Shown: positions 46,421 through 58,044, counted from the stretch's first letter. The stretch: DNA of 64,000 nucleotides from Rhabdophis nuchalis (GCA_039707465.1 CM077644.1:94593375-94657374), one strand, 5' to 3'. Program-made: numbers and translations. The notes: a model not told the origin generated them from the letters alone.

Positions 46421-46878
46421 TGTTAGGGGTAAAAAACACTCCCGTTGGAAAATAAACAGGTGGAATAGTGCAATACACTGGACAGCAAGAGATACATTGC
46501 TTAAACCACATAAAAACTCTAAAACACTGATGGTAGAAAAAATAAATAGTCTTTACTCTTGATGTAACTAAAATACTTCTTCCAAACAGTGATACTAACT
46601 CCTCTAACAATAAACAGTCCTTCACCAAAAACACAGTTATCTTACAGTCAGTCAAAACAATGATTCATCTTCCGTCTTCAGGTTCAGCTCCTTCCTCAGT
46701 GGCAATCAAGAAGCAAGGGAAAAGCAAAAGGGATGAACTGTGTTTCCAGCTGCCTTTTATGATTGAGCTGGGAAGCACAGCCAATCAGATTCCACATAGT
46801 CTTTAAAATTACATATACCTTTTATTAATCCTGGCTTATATATATTGTCAACCCAACATCAGGATAATTATCCTAACA
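46421..46878 (-). mobile_element. Solo LTR, family 1
   Basis: TGTTAGG at the minus-strand start and TAACA at the end, with the exact 5-bp duplication CAAGG (46416-46420, 46879-46883). Long blocks match the LTRs at 1431 and 54384 (for example AAATAGTCTTTACT). The TATA-like box is CATAAAAGG here. Confidence 0.88.
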
Positions 46879-46883
46879 CAAGG

Positions 46884-48095
46884 AATTGACAGGACTGGTC
46901 TCCCCTTACAGAGAGTCACTTAGCTGCAGTAAATAGACAGTTTTGAATGTCATTAATTTTTTTTTCTGTATTATTTACTCTCCAAGAGAAATGCTTATAG
47001 AAATTCCTGCCAGAGAACATTACTATATGCAGTATAGTTTATGTACATAGTGTGGGGCACTTAGATTTTCAACCAAAGGCCAGGTCTTTATTATCTTACG
47101 AGAAGAACATCCCACAATAACTTTCTTGGAACTTAATTGATGTATAAGAAGCCAGGGAAGCTGCAGATGATGGGCAAAATCGTACAATGAAAGAAAGAAC
47201 ACCCAATGCAGAAGCTGGCTTCCTTGCAGCTAAACAAATTCAAAACAAATGCATCTCACCAACATCCTTCTCCTCCTGCGTTCAAGAAAATTTGAAAGCA
47301 AATTTTCTTTCATATCCTTGAATGGGAAATGATCATGGGGAAAAAATGCAAGAGGATTTTTATGCACAGCATTATAGTATTTAAAGTGTTTATTTATGCT
47401 GGCAATCATTGCTGTAAAACTGTACAGAAAGCAGGTGCCCTGTCTGCCAAGCAGCAAGGGGGGGGGGGGAATGAATGTTATTCATGACAGCCAGAGTAGA
47501 TTCCCAAAAAGGAAACAGAAAAGGATAAATAAATTAGATAGGTAAGGGAGTGAGGGGAAGCCAACTGGATTGATTGAAGAGACCATGATGCAAAGCAGAT
47601 GGCAAATTTCTTCAGAAAGAATTGTCAGCTACATTCAAATACAGTTAAATGCTGTATATATACCTGTAATTCAGTGTTTCAGTACCTGAGTATTTTGTAA
47701 CGATCTAAATTAGGCTCTTAATTATAAAAATGAAACAAAGTTTATTTTTTAAAATCTCAAAACACTTTCAAAATGGAAAACAGAACTCATCCATTCTTAC
47801 AATGTTGTGAAAGACAGTGCCCCATCAGGGCAATGGAGAATGTGTATTTCTTTAACAGCATAATTACATTTTTTTTTTAAAAAAATTATCCTGAGATCAG
47901 CTTCCAGTGAAAAATTGAAATGTTTGGGTATGATTCAGTTTGAAACTAAGGCTCAGGTTAGGCTTAAAGAAAATAAACTATGATGGAGCTCATCACATCA
48001 TCCATGAGTCATTCCAATCCTAATCCTTAATAAAGATTTGTAATTGTTTTAAACATAACAAAAATATAAAACTTTATAAAAGTATATTCTTTGAG
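46884..48095. other. Unassigned sequence
   Basis: A G11 run near 47459. No recognised repeat or gene. Confidence 0.5.
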
Positions 48096-48200
48096 AGCCA
48101 GTAATGGTTATAGTACTGGACTGGCACTGCAGGATTGTTGTTGTGGAAAAACTGGGAAGAAGACGAGGGACTAGGAATACCATCTTGAGCTCTGGAAGAA
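48096..48200 (+). mobile_element. SINE B fragment with internal deletion
   Basis: GAGAGCCAGTAATGGTTATA head joined directly to AGGATTGTTGTTGTGGAAAA and CCATCTTGAGCTCTGG. Confidence 0.6.
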
Positions 48201-48224
48201 AAGGAGGGAGGGAGGGAGGGGGGG

Positions 48225-48360
48225 AGTAGTTGTAGTCTTCAACTTATGATTTGCTACCATAAATATCATGATCACTTAATGACCACTATAAAAAAGGTTG
48301 TAAAATAAAGCACATTGTGACCTTCCTAATGACTGACATGACTAGCAACTGTAATTCGGG
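48225..48360. mobile_element. Fragment of TA-flanked Tigger-like MITE
   Basis: TAGTCTTCAACTTATGATT and TCACTTAATGACCACTAT follow the family at 32494 and 53467; the right end is missing. Confidence 0.55.
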
Positions 48361-48394
48361 GCTCAGTTATGGGCATCAATAAAGTCAATCAGAT

Positions 48395-48608
<214 letters not shown>

Positions 48609-48609
48609 A

Positions 48610-49431
48610 TGATGGATAGAAGAGAGAGTAAGAGAGAGAAAGATTAAAGATAAATTTAACAAATATCTTATATCTGCCATTCAGTCAGGAAAATAAGGAA
48701 AGTTAGGTTCAGAGTGCAGGGATTGGCGGGATTAAACATGTCTGCTTGCTTGTTAAAAGAACTTCAATGTTGGCTTTTCTCCAGCCACATATGATTTCTA
48801 AACAAATTAAGGAGGTGGGGAGAATCACTGGGCATTTTTGTAATAAGACTAGCCATCGAATAGCTATTATTCTAACCTTGACAAAACATTTTTACATCAG
48901 AGATAATGGATATTCTTGCATAAATGGACTGTGACTGCTTCTTAAATTTATTCCAAAAATACTTAATTAGGCTCTTCAGAGGTTGAAATAATGAAGCTGT
49001 GTGATACAGAGTTCACTGTAACCTAACTGGACAGCTCTTTGGGATTTTTTCTTTTCTTGTAAGAGTTTTTTTTTTTTTTTAATGTTAAGCCAGAAAACTC
49101 ACATTTCTATGGAGATGACTTTTGCAAGCTGGGTGAAAATGATACCTCAGTATGTAGAAAGAATAGAACGAGCCGTTAGCCTTTCATCTTTCTATTGTTG
49201 CACACCCTGTTTGTCAATTTCAAAATGATGAAGGGATTACATTTTTAAAAGATCAGAAACGCAGAATGAAATTTGAAAGGTTTCTTGTTATTACACTCCA
49301 ATGGCAGGATGACTGAGTGAAATACCCCGACTATGACCAGGGTGGATGTAATTGAGACCAGTGGTTGATTTACAAGACATCTAGGATCACATTGGAATAA
49401 TGACTGAATGTAGTTTTGGTTCTGTAGAGCA
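48610..49431. other. Unassigned sequence
   Basis: A T-run near 49065-49080. No recognised content. Confidence 0.5.
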
Positions 49432-49439
49432 AGGGTCTC

Positions 49440-49514
49440 CAACCTTTGCAACTTTAAGTCTGAAGGACTTCAGCTCTCAGCCAGACTTAAAGTTGCAAAG
49501 GTTGGAGACCCCTG
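49440..49514. mobile_element. Short fold-back hAT MITE
   Basis: CAAGGGTCTCCAACCTTTGC and GCAAAGGTTGGAGACCCCTG with exact 8-bp duplication CTGTAGAG. The centre of the hairpin is deleted. Confidence 0.92.
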
Positions 49515-49792
49515 CTGTAGAGGTTTATCTGGTGAGCATAATTATTAACATAACCACTTGTTTTGTTAAGAAAATGGCTTTCATTGTAGCCTGTTTCTCT
49601 GTGCTCTATTCCAAAGACTGTGGTCTTGGTTTAGTATTTACATTTATTAAATATTACATTTGCTCACATAGTCAGCCAGATGGTTAAGTCTGGATTTGGC
49701 ATTAGTATTCACCTATCCAGTCCTTCCCAAGGACCTGGAGTAGACAGATTGTTAATGTTTGATGATATTAAGGGTAATGCAAACTGCCTTTT

Positions 49793-50106
49793 AGGGACAT
49801 GGTGTCTCAGTGGCTAAGATGCTGAGCTTGTCAATCAGAAAGGTTGGCAGTTTGGCGATTTGAATCCGTAGTGCCACATAACGGAGTGAGCTCACGTTAC
49901 TTGTCCCAGCTTCTACTCACCTAGCAGTTTGAAAGCACATAAAATGCAAGTAGAAAAATAGAGACCACTTTGGTGGGAAGGTAACAGTGTTCTGCGCACC
50001 TTTGGCATTTAGTCATGCTGGCCACATGACCCTCTTCAGACAGCACTGGCTCTTCTGCTTTGAAACAATGAGCACCACCCACTATAATCGAGAACGATTA
50101 GCCACT
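49793..50106 (+). mobile_element. tRNA-derived SINE C
   Basis: Head GTGTCTCAGTGGCTAAGATG with box B-like CGATTTGAATCC, body GAGTGAGCTCACGTTACTTG, TTTAGTCATGCTGGCCACAT, AGCACTGGCTCTTC, end CGAGAACGATTAGC. A different family from SINE A and SINE B. Internal Pol III promoter inferred from the tRNA-like head. Confidence 0.85.
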
Positions 50107-50117
50107 ACGCTATAAAA

Positions 50118-51153
50118 AAAGTTGTTGAAACTCTAGAAAGAGTGCAGAGAAGAGCAACCAAGATGATTATGGGACTGGAGGCTAAAACATATAATGAATG
50201 GTTGCAGGAATTGGGTATGGCTAGTCTAGTGAAGACAAGGAGGGGGCAACCAGAATGATTAGGAGACTGGAACACCTTCCTTACCATCTGAGGCTGCAAT
50301 GGCTGGGCCTCTTCACTCTAGAATGACGGTGCCTGAGAGGTGACCTGATTGAAGTCTATAAAATCATGCATGGTGTGGACAAAGTAGAAAAGAAAAAACT
50401 GTTTTCCCTATCACACAACACTAGAACTAGGGGGCACACCATGAAACTTTTGGAAGCTAGACCTCAAACAAATAAGAGGAAGTACTTTTTCAGCCAGAGG
50501 ATCACTGGTCTATGGAACTCCCTGCCAGAAGAAGTGGTGACAGCTGTCAGCCTCGACACCTTTAAGAAAGGATTAGACGAGTTCATGGAGAACAAGGGTA
50601 TCCATGGCTATCATTATGGATCCCTAAGCACACCCTCTGAGTTGGAGAGATAGGCAGGATATCTCTCAATGCCATTTGCAGGGAATCATAAGCAGGTAAA
50701 GACATCTGCTTGGGAAGACCCTGAAGCACTGTGTGAGACAGAATGCTGGACTGGATGGGCTGTGGCCTGTTCCAGCAAGGCTATTCTTCTGTTCTTATGT
50801 ATGTTCTTAAGGATCAAGGGGGACATGATAGCAGTGTTCCACTATTTGAGGGGGTTGCCACAAAGAGGAAGGGATCAAGCTATTTTCCAAAGCACTTGAA
50901 GACCACACAAGGAATAATGGATGAAAACTGAGCAAGGAGAGATTCAACCTGGAAATAAGGAGGAACTTTCTGACAGTGAGAACAATCAACCAATGGAACA
51001 GCTTGCCTTCAGAAGTTGCGGGAGCTTCATCACTTGAGCCTTTCAAGAAGAGATTGGACTATCATCTGTCAAAAATGGTGTAGGGTCTGCTTGGACAGGG
51101 GGTTGGACTAGATGACCTATGAGGTCCTTTCCAACTCTGTTAATTTGTAATCT
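50118..51153 (+). pseudogene. CR1 3' region interrupted by another CR1
   Basis: 50118-50236 and 50812-51153 belong to the same CR1 type as 61560: [16 protein letters not shown] coding, then GGGGACATGATAGCAGTG, RRNFLTVRTI-like coding and the 3' end GGGTTGGACTAGATGACC. Stops and indels are present. Confidence 0.85.
50237..50811 (+). pseudogene. Second CR1 subfamily 3' end, inserted
   Basis: The frame 50366-50653 encodes KKKLFSLSHNTRTRGHTMKL, RKYFFSQRITGLWNSLPEEV and SLDTFKKGLDEFM. It ends in CTGGACTGGATGGGCTGTGG and TTCTTCTGTTCTTATG. It differs clearly from the host CR1. The host sequence resumes directly after it. Confidence 0.8.
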
Positions 51154-51671
51154 TTAGCTTTCTTGCAGAGGCTGCATTTGCTGTCTGTTGCTGTTTACTT
51201 GATTCTGGCTTAATATGCATTTGTTTTTAAGGTTGGACCTTGTGCAGCCAAAATTAGCCCCTTTGTTTCTTCTTTCAACTTTCCTACTCCCAGCCATCAC
51301 CAGGCCTTGTTATCTGTTTTTTGTGGTGAACATGCATTATTTTCTCTTGCCATGTCTCTTTTCTATTCTTTATTTGGTGTGTTTTTTTTGTAGGCCAGTT
51401 TGGTCTCTCTGGTACTCAGTAAACTTTCATGTTAGATTCTGTTAAACGAAAGTTTGTTTAACTATAGCTCATTATATAAGCCACAATGGTTGAGTACAGA
51501 GCATCACAAAACACACTAAACCTAACAAACATACCACTTTGTGGTTTATTAGTCTAGATTTTCCATAATCAAATCAAGAAGCTAAGATAAGAAGCAAGAT
51601 AAGAAGCAGTAAAAGGAAGCAGGATAAAAATGCACTGCAAATCTAACTAAAAACAGAGCATCTCTTGTGGT
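51154..51671. other. Unassigned sequence
   Basis: T-rich part at 51240-51420 without known family. Confidence 0.5.
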
Positions 51672-51780
51672 GTCGTTGATACTCTCTGAGTTTGATTGTT
51701 TTCTTGCAAACGTTTCATTACCTAACAAGGTAATATCATCAGTGCCAGAATAGGATGACAATGGGATTGGCCATCAGTAT
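51672..51780 (-). mobile_element. PLE-like unit
   Basis: ATACTCTCTGAGTTTGATTG, TTCTTGCAAACGTTTCATTA and ATATCATCAGTGCC match the unit at 708-780. Confidence 0.65.
51703..51748 (-). ncRNA. Hammerhead-like motif (PLE type)
   Basis: Minus strand: stem I CTGGCA, core CTGATGA, hairpin ATTACC/GGTAAT, GAAA, then CGTT where the active form has CGTC, and TTGCAAG. The cleavage triplet is therefore weaker (GUU). The same extra base before stem II as at 800-846. Confidence 0.5.
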
Positions 51781-51788
51781 GTCCTGAT

Positions 51789-51946
51789 CAGTGGTGGATT
51801 TCTAATTGTTTTCATACTGGTTCGCTTGTGTGCATGCGCTCACTTGCACGCACGACACTTCTGTGCATGCGCTGAAGCGTCCGGGTGGGTGAGCAGAGCC
51901 TACCGGTTCACCCAATCTGGGCCGAACTAGCAGCAACATACCTCCG
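51789..51946. mobile_element. hAT MITE (CAGTGGTGGATTTC start)
   Basis: Left end CAGTGGTGGATTTC; interior GTGTGCATGCGCTC and CTACCGGTTCACCC. Flanks GTCCTGAT and GTGCTGAT agree at seven of eight. The right TIR is short. Confidence 0.7.
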
Positions 51947-51954
51947 GTGCTGAT

Positions 51955-53463
51955 CCCAAATTGCACCAGGAGATAATGGTGTAATCTAAGGATTGGTAGA
52001 GATGCTTTTGAAATCATGAACATTAAATGGTTCATTACTTTAATCTGGAGCAGGATTAGTGTCAGACTGGGAATCAGTTCCACAGAAAAACTAAAATTGC
52101 TTTTATAATAATAGAATTTTGCAAGACCTTTTCCTTCTTATATGAATTAAAGAAGTGTCTGCCTGTGCCTTTTTTGTGACCTTCTGCTTGTGAATTTATG
52201 TTCCCCCCCCCTTCATTATTTAATAATGGAGTTTATATATTTACATCAAGTTCCTCAGTCTCTACAATAAGTGAGTTTTAAAAACTTATTTGCGGTTAAA
52301 ATGTGGTTTATTATTATAATAGCCCAGTGTTTTTCTGGTTTAGAAGAAAGGATTTATAATATTGTTAACTTCTTCAATCTATGCAGAACCTTCTTTAGAA
52401 AGTTAAGATTTGGTAACCCTACATTAACGGCACCACTGTTGTCCTCCAAGAAAACAACCAAGCTCAGAGAACCTCAAGAACTCCACTGTTCAACCCTGAG
52501 CTGCAAATACTTTGCTCTTCTACGACAGAGCATTTCTTCCCAACCAACTTAAAAAAGGAATATCTTTTAAAGAAAGGCAGAGAAAAAGTGGAAGAGAGAT
52601 ACCACCTGATACCTATCAACTGAACAGGAACTTCAATACTATGGTTATTGAATACTCTTTTAATTGTCTGATTGCAGTGGTCACAATATAAGGCCCTACA
52701 ACGATTGCCAGTTCCAATAATCCAAACTTGGACTATTCCCTGGAGCAGATTGTGGGATTTATAGCAGCTTTGCACAGAAAGACATGAGATTCATGGCTCT
52801 ATCAGTTAGTGACTCCAGTCATAATAACCTTTCCTTTTTGGCAAAAAAATAAAATAAAATAACAATTTAGTTCATTATTAGAATCTAGCTCATTGGAACA
52901 TTTAAAAGAGCATGCATGCAGATTCCTGCAGACTGAAGAACAAATGGAAAAGGACGTCACCTTTATAAGGTCAAAGAAGAAGGAGGGGGGTTTAGAATCC
53001 AGCTCAACTATGCCTTAGCTCTGCTGTCCACACATAACCTTTTAAAGCAACCATCTATTCATCAAAAGCTATTCATAAAAGCAACATTCAAAAATGTCAT
53101 TTTGAATTGATGTTTTGAAAAACACAGATTATGATCAGAAGTGCAAAAGGGCAGTAGGGGCTTAAACAAATAATAATGCAAAGATCTCCCATTGTGTTCT
53201 CCCAGCTTATGATAAGTCATGTCATGTCACCCATGTGATATTCAATTCTGCTTGGCCAAACAATATCAATGCATTTTGTCCTCTCTCTCTCTCTCTCTCT
53301 CTCTCTTTTTGGCTACTTGTGTGATTTTAATTTTATAGTGTAATAAAAATTAAACGGGGGAAAGGACAAACTAAAAGAAGATTCTGATTTTGTTTGCTGG
53401 TTTAAATCTCCTTCCGGGGCCTTAGAAATGAAGTGTACCTCTTCTTGACTTTTACCAAACATA
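51955..53463. other. Mostly unassigned; PLE scrap near 52440
   Basis: AAGAAAACAACCAAGCTCAG at 52448-52467 matches the PLE-like unit. A (CT)n run lies at 53280-53306. No exon recognised. Confidence 0.45.
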
Positions 53464-53466
53464 ATA

Positions 53467-53994
53467 CAGGCAGTCCTTGACTTACCACCATAATTGAGAT
53501 GAGAATTTCCATTGGTGGTTGTTAAGTAAGCCATGCCTGATCTTATGACTCTTTTTGCCATGATAGTTAAGTATTCTTAAGTAAATCATACAGTTGTTAA
53601 ACAAATCTAGCTTCCCCCACTGAGTTTGCTTGTTGGAAGCTGGCTGGGAAGATTACAAAGAGCAACCACAAAACCTTGGGATATTGCAACCGTCGTAAAC
53701 ACTTCAGTGGCTGAATTTTGATCACATGATTGTGGGGGTGCTGTGACAGTTGTAAGTGTGAGGACCAGAGGTGGGTTACTGCCGGTTCAGCCCGGTTCAG
53801 CCGAACTGGTAGTGGCGGTGGCAGGAGGCTCCGCCCACCTGCCCAGATGCTTCTGCGCATGTACGTGCGAGCAAATCAGTAGTAAAGCAGTTAGCAAACC
53901 ATCACTATTGAGGACTGATTGTAATCACTTTTTTCAGGGTCACTGTAACTTCAAACAATTGCTAAATGAATGGTTGTAGGTCAAGAACTGTCCG
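53467..53994. mobile_element. TA-flanked Tigger-like MITE, interrupted
   Basis: CAGGCAGTCCTTGACTTACC at the left and GTAGGTCAAGAACTGTCCG at the right, each bordered by TA. The interior matches 32494-32859. A small hAT MITE sits at 53766-53907. Confidence 0.8.
53766..53907. mobile_element. Small hAT MITE, nested
   Basis: CAGAGGTGGGTTACTGCC at the left, AAACCATCACTAT at the right. Flanks GTGAGGAC and TTGAGGAC agree at seven of eight. Includes CAGGAGGCTCCGCCCACC. Confidence 0.75.
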
Positions 53995-54047
53995 TAATGC
54001 AATCCTATATTTGTATAGAATTGGCTTGTACGTAAAGTAAAGTAAAG

Positions 54048-55023
54048 CAGGGCTGTCAAAATCGATTTCATTGAGGGCCAGATCAGCATTGTCCACAGGG
54101 GGCCGGAATGTTTGTGGTCAGGGTGACTGGGCATGACCTGGGGACCAAGGCCAGCTCAACATTGCTTGCATGGAGGGGGGGGCGGTGCCTGTGGGGGCTG
54201 TGGGGGGTAGGGGAGGGAATCCATGGGTTTCCTGTGAGTGGGGTGGGCAGTGGAAGGCTCATCCTGTGGAATGAGGTGAAGTGAGGCAGGTAAGGGTGGC
54301 TGCAACGGGAAACTGTCAAATCCCCCCCATGCTTGCTGCCTCCTGTGCCCACGCCCAAGAGGTAGGGCTGAGGCGGTGCAGTATGTCAGAAACTCTGGGT
54401 TCAGAACCAGTGTTACAACTCTGGTCCCTTAACCAGTGTTAGCAAATAAATGCGGAATAGTGTAATTCACCGGACAGTAAAGAGATACGTTGCTGTAATC
54501 ACAAACAAACTCTAAAACAGTGATAGTAAGAAAATAAATAGTCTTTACTTTTTAGCAACTAAAATACTTATTCCGACTAACTTCTCAAACAAATAACAGT
54601 CCAACACCAAACACAGAGTTATCTCCCAGTGATGCAAAACAATACTCCTTCTTCTTCTTCAACGGCAATCAGGAAACACAGGATCACAAGGAATCGAACA
54701 GGAAATGAGCTGTGTTCCTGAGCTTGCTTATATGGTAGAGCTGATAATTTACAGCCAATCAGCTTATACTTAGTTCTTAAAGCTACATAACTCCTTAAGA
54801 ACAAAGGCTCATATGCATATTGCCAATCCAATATAAGGCTGAATATCCTAACACAGTGAATCTAAGGCGGGCTGCAGTCTGGCCCAGATGGATGCCACCA
54901 GGTTGTAGATCAGCTGAGGCCTTACGGGCCAGTCCTTCACTGTTTCACAGGCAGCCTGACAGGCCAGATCGAACCATCTTGCAGGCCAGATCTGGCCCAC
55001 AAGCCTTGAGTTTGACACCCATG
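54048..55023. mobile_element. hAT MITE interrupted by solo LTR
   Basis: CAGGGCTGTCAAAATCGATT and GAGTTTGACACCCATG are inverted ends; GGGCCAGATC lies near both. The flanks are only partly alike (AAGTAAAG, TGCTAAAG). Element sequence is 54048-54383 and 54854-55023. Confidence 0.75.
54384..54853 (-). mobile_element. Solo LTR, family 1
   Basis: Minus strand TGTTAGGATATTCAGCC to TGACA. Flanks CAGTA and CAGTG agree at four of five. Close by eye to 1431-1911 along its length, including TCACAAGGAATCGAACAGG. It inserted into a hAT MITE, so it is younger than that element. Confidence 0.9.
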
Positions 55024-55089
55024 TGCTAAAGTATTAAGTGGTTATGAAACAACCTTGTTTAAATATGGTAAAATATAAAGTTATAAACA

Positions 55090-55175
55090 GTAGAATCCTT
55101 GATGCTCTTGGAGCTTGGTCATTTTCCTGCAGATGTTTCATTACCAAACTAGGTAACATCATCAGTGCAGAAGAT
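55090..55175 (-). mobile_element. PLE-like unit
   Basis: CCTTGATGCTCTTGGAGCTT, TTTCATTACC and CATCATCAGTGCAG match the unit at 708-780. Confidence 0.65.
55126..55171 (-). ncRNA. Hammerhead-like motif (PLE type), core intact
   Basis: Minus strand: stem I TCTGCA, core CTGATGA, one extra T, hairpin GTTACC/GGTAAT, GAAA, CATC with triplet ATC, and stem I partner TGCAGG. Stem I can form six pairs. Stem III is again only two bases deep. Confidence 0.55.
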
Positions 55176-55959
55176 ATACACATTTAAGAATCTTACAGAG
55201 TATCTCAAATGAGGGAATTGTGCTCTACGGTGATTAGAGTACTAAAACATTACACCGAGAAGTTGCTATGTATTTGCTCAAACACCGAACGTGAAAAGAA
55301 GGAAATATATTTAACTTGTTTCATGAAATATTCACCTCTACACTTCTCTAATTACTGTAACAATTAAATAGTAAGACTCATAGTCCCTGGAGTTGATGGT
55401 CTTCCGTGCTGGTTGTCAGTGGCAGCTTTCCTTTCCTTGTAAATTATGGAATTCCTCCTTCCTGTGTATCTATTAATTCACTCTCGTTCTCTGCCATGTT
55501 TCATTTGCAAAGATGCTTACGAAAACACCATTTCCTAGAACTGGGGGGAAAAAATCTACTGCTTTGATTGTACTATTTAAGTTAGCATGTATGCGTTTCT
55601 AAAGAACCAAGGAAAGTCTATGATGTATCTCTGGTGCTTTTCCCCCATTCTCTCTGAAGAATAAAACAAGGAGACAGAAAGGGAGATGAAAGGATCTGGT
55701 CCAACAAACAGCCTATATCTGATTAAACTTTAGCTTAAAGCATACTGTACATCTTAGGAGACCCTCTGGTACATCTTATTGGAAAATATAGTTCTTACAT
55801 TTTAACCATGAAATCAAGGCTTTTCCTGGCTCTGAAAGGGAAGAAAATACTCAAGGTTTAAACATGTGTAATTTGAAGTGAATGTACTGGTTGCCATTTA
55901 AACATCTGGTCTGAATGGATCAAATTTCAGGATCGGTAAACATTCTTGATGATTCTATG
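55176..55959. other. Unassigned sequence
   Basis: No recognised repeat or gene. Confidence 0.5.
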
Positions 55960-55967
55960 GTTTACAG

Positions 55968-56097
55968 CAAGGGTGGGGAACCATGGCTCTTTTATGACTT
56001 GTGGACTTCAACTCCCAGAATTCCTAAGCCAGTATGCTCAGGAATTCTGGGAGTTGAAGTCCACAAGTCATAAAGGGGTCATCATTCCCCACCCCTG
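55968..56097. mobile_element. Fold-back hAT MITE
   Basis: CAAGGGTGGGGAACCATGGC and ATTCCCCACCCCTG, exact 8-bp duplication GTTTACAG. The arms share GACTTGTGGACTTCAACTCC with 4093-4224, but the tips differ. Confidence 0.92.
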
Positions 56098-56179
56098 GTT
56101 TACAGCAACTTTCGTATCCTTTCGTAGCCTTTCAGATACATTGGACTAGGACTTCTATCAACCCAGTTAGCATGACTTA

Positions 56180-56245
56180 GCATGCCCTTGGGAAGGGATG
56201 GACTAGAAGACCTCCCAGGTCCCTTTCAGCCTCATGATACTATGT
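56180..56245 (+). mobile_element. CR1 LINE 3' tail fragment
   Basis: GGATGGACTAGAAGACCTCC, then CAGGTCCCTTTCAGCC. Confidence 0.75.
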
Positions 56246-56389
56246 TATTTGGGGAGGACAGAAGTTGTAGTCTAGTCTGTCAGGAAGACCTGGATTAAGA
56301 AGAATATCTCTCACATACCATTCTATAGAGTACTAATGCAATCATATTTTGGAATCAACCAAAGAGTATATCCATAGCTCAGGGATGAA

Positions 56390-56512
56390 CTGCAGCTTAA
56401 TTTGTGTTCTTTGCTTGCAGATGATTCATTATTCAACTGGGTAAAATCATGATGATGTTATTTAATTGTGCAATGAAACCTCAGCAAGCAAACAATGAAG
56501 CTCAGAGATCAC
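56390..56512. mobile_element. Decayed inverted pair of PLE-like units
   Basis: TTTGCTTGCAGATGATTCAT on one side and GCAATGAAACCTCAGCAAGC on the other, around AAAATCATGATGATG. A worn version of 708-889. Confidence 0.5.
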
Positions 56513-57181
56513 ACAAACCACCACAGATCCAGGAATCCCAGTTTTATGGCTGGAATAAGTACCATTGGACAGAATACTAGAGATTTCTTTGAGATATTCT
56601 GCAGGGAGTCAAACCACATTAAGCAAATGAAATTCTCATTATAGTCCCATTTAATTGATTTTGTTCAGGTGTTATTTCTCAGTTTCAACTAAGGATGCTT
56701 TGTTCTAGATGCTTAGACTATCAATCAAATGCATTCCATCCTAATTTTATCTGCAAGTAGAAAAGAAAGGTATCAGTTAGTTATATCTTCAATAAATGAG
56801 AATAGCTTAAAGTTCATATAGATAGACAACCCTACACTAGATCATTATTTCATAATACTGTGCAGTTGACAGGCCAGCCTTCTTGAAATGGTGCCCTTCA
56901 AGTATATTAAATTTTAACTTCCATAATCTTTAACCAGGATGCCCAGTGGTTTTGAAGTTCAATGCATCTAAAGGCACCAGTTTGGAAAATCTTTTCCCAG
57001 TCATTCTACTTTCCGCACATTTATTTTCTTGCAATCATAATGCTTGCCCTTAAGCTGTCAAATCCAATACTCTTAAGAGTCCTTTTTAAAGCACAGGGTT
57101 TCATTTTGTTCTGTATTTTTTCATTTTGCATCTTAGTTCTGTCTCTATTTCTGATTACTCCTGCAAGTTAGATGTTGGAGG
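56513..57181. other. Unassigned sequence
   Basis: No recognised repeat or gene. Confidence 0.5.
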
Positions 57182-57182
57182 A

Positions 57183-57375
57183 AGTGAACCATGTTAGTCT
57201 GTAGCAGCAAAAAATTCACAAGGACTCTCGTAGCATATTTTCCATCTAATACATTTTATTAAAAGGCATACGTTTTTTTATGAGCTGCAGCTCAATCTAT
57301 AGATGCAGCTGTCTGATGAAGTGAGCCGCAGCTCGCAAGGCCTTACGACTTTTAATACATTTTGTTAGTTTATAT
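57183..57375. mobile_element. Inverted retroelement ends with hammerhead-like core
   Basis: The right part reads TCTGATGAAGTGAGCCGCAG, CTCGCAAGGCCTTACG, TTTTAATACATTTTGTTAG; the left part holds the complement (AATACATTTTATTAAAAGGC, GAGCTGCAGCTCA). Start text GTGAACCATGTTAGTCTGTA is part of the same family. CTGATGA plus a hairpin remain, but GAAA is replaced by CAAGG. This is a third hammerhead-like family, distinct from 800 and 23575. Confidence 0.55.
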
Positions 57376-58044
57376 TATTTATTGGTTCAATTTACGTCGC
57401 CGCCCATCTCAGATTGGAGATTTAGCTGGAAAAGCTGCTATCACACTTGCTGTGATTTTTGTCCTTGTAACTGATTAGTCAGTGGACTGATTGCTTGAAG
57501 CTTCTAAGAGTCAGCTAATTACTTAATGCACGCTGCTCAGTAATCTGAGGGACCCTACCCTACATGACTATATCCTAGTCTTAGAGCTCCTCAGAACATC
57601 TGGGGACTTTGCAGCTGGTTTTCACCAGCACCATAAAGGCACCTCAGGTCACTTTCAGAATTAAAAGTTTTGTTTTCACTACATCTACAGCGTTCAATTT
57701 GCAATTAGCCCCCCAATAATTGCTGATTTTGTAATCCACGTCAAGCAGAATAGACGTAATTGCTAGCATAATTCAAAGCAGAATCTTGGTTTCTACCAGG
57801 CAGTTTTGCTCTCCTCCTCCTCCTCTGTACGCAATATGCATCTTCTGGTTTCTCCTTCGTTGCCCCTACTTGATATCACTTCTGAACTCTATGTCTCCAT
57901 TACTCTTAATGCCATATTGAGATTCATAGCTATTTCCCCCACTGTGTGATACATAGCAATCATTTTAAAGTGTTATTTGGGGAGATTGCTGTTCATGTCT
58001 CCTCTTCATGGAAAAAGGAAGCATAAAACTCTCGTCTATGCCCC

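Noticed and set aside
49793..49880. Possible tRNA gene
   Set aside because: The tRNA-like head is continuous with a SINE body and lacks a convincing cloverleaf; the same holds for the heads of SINE A, SINE B and the ribozyme element.
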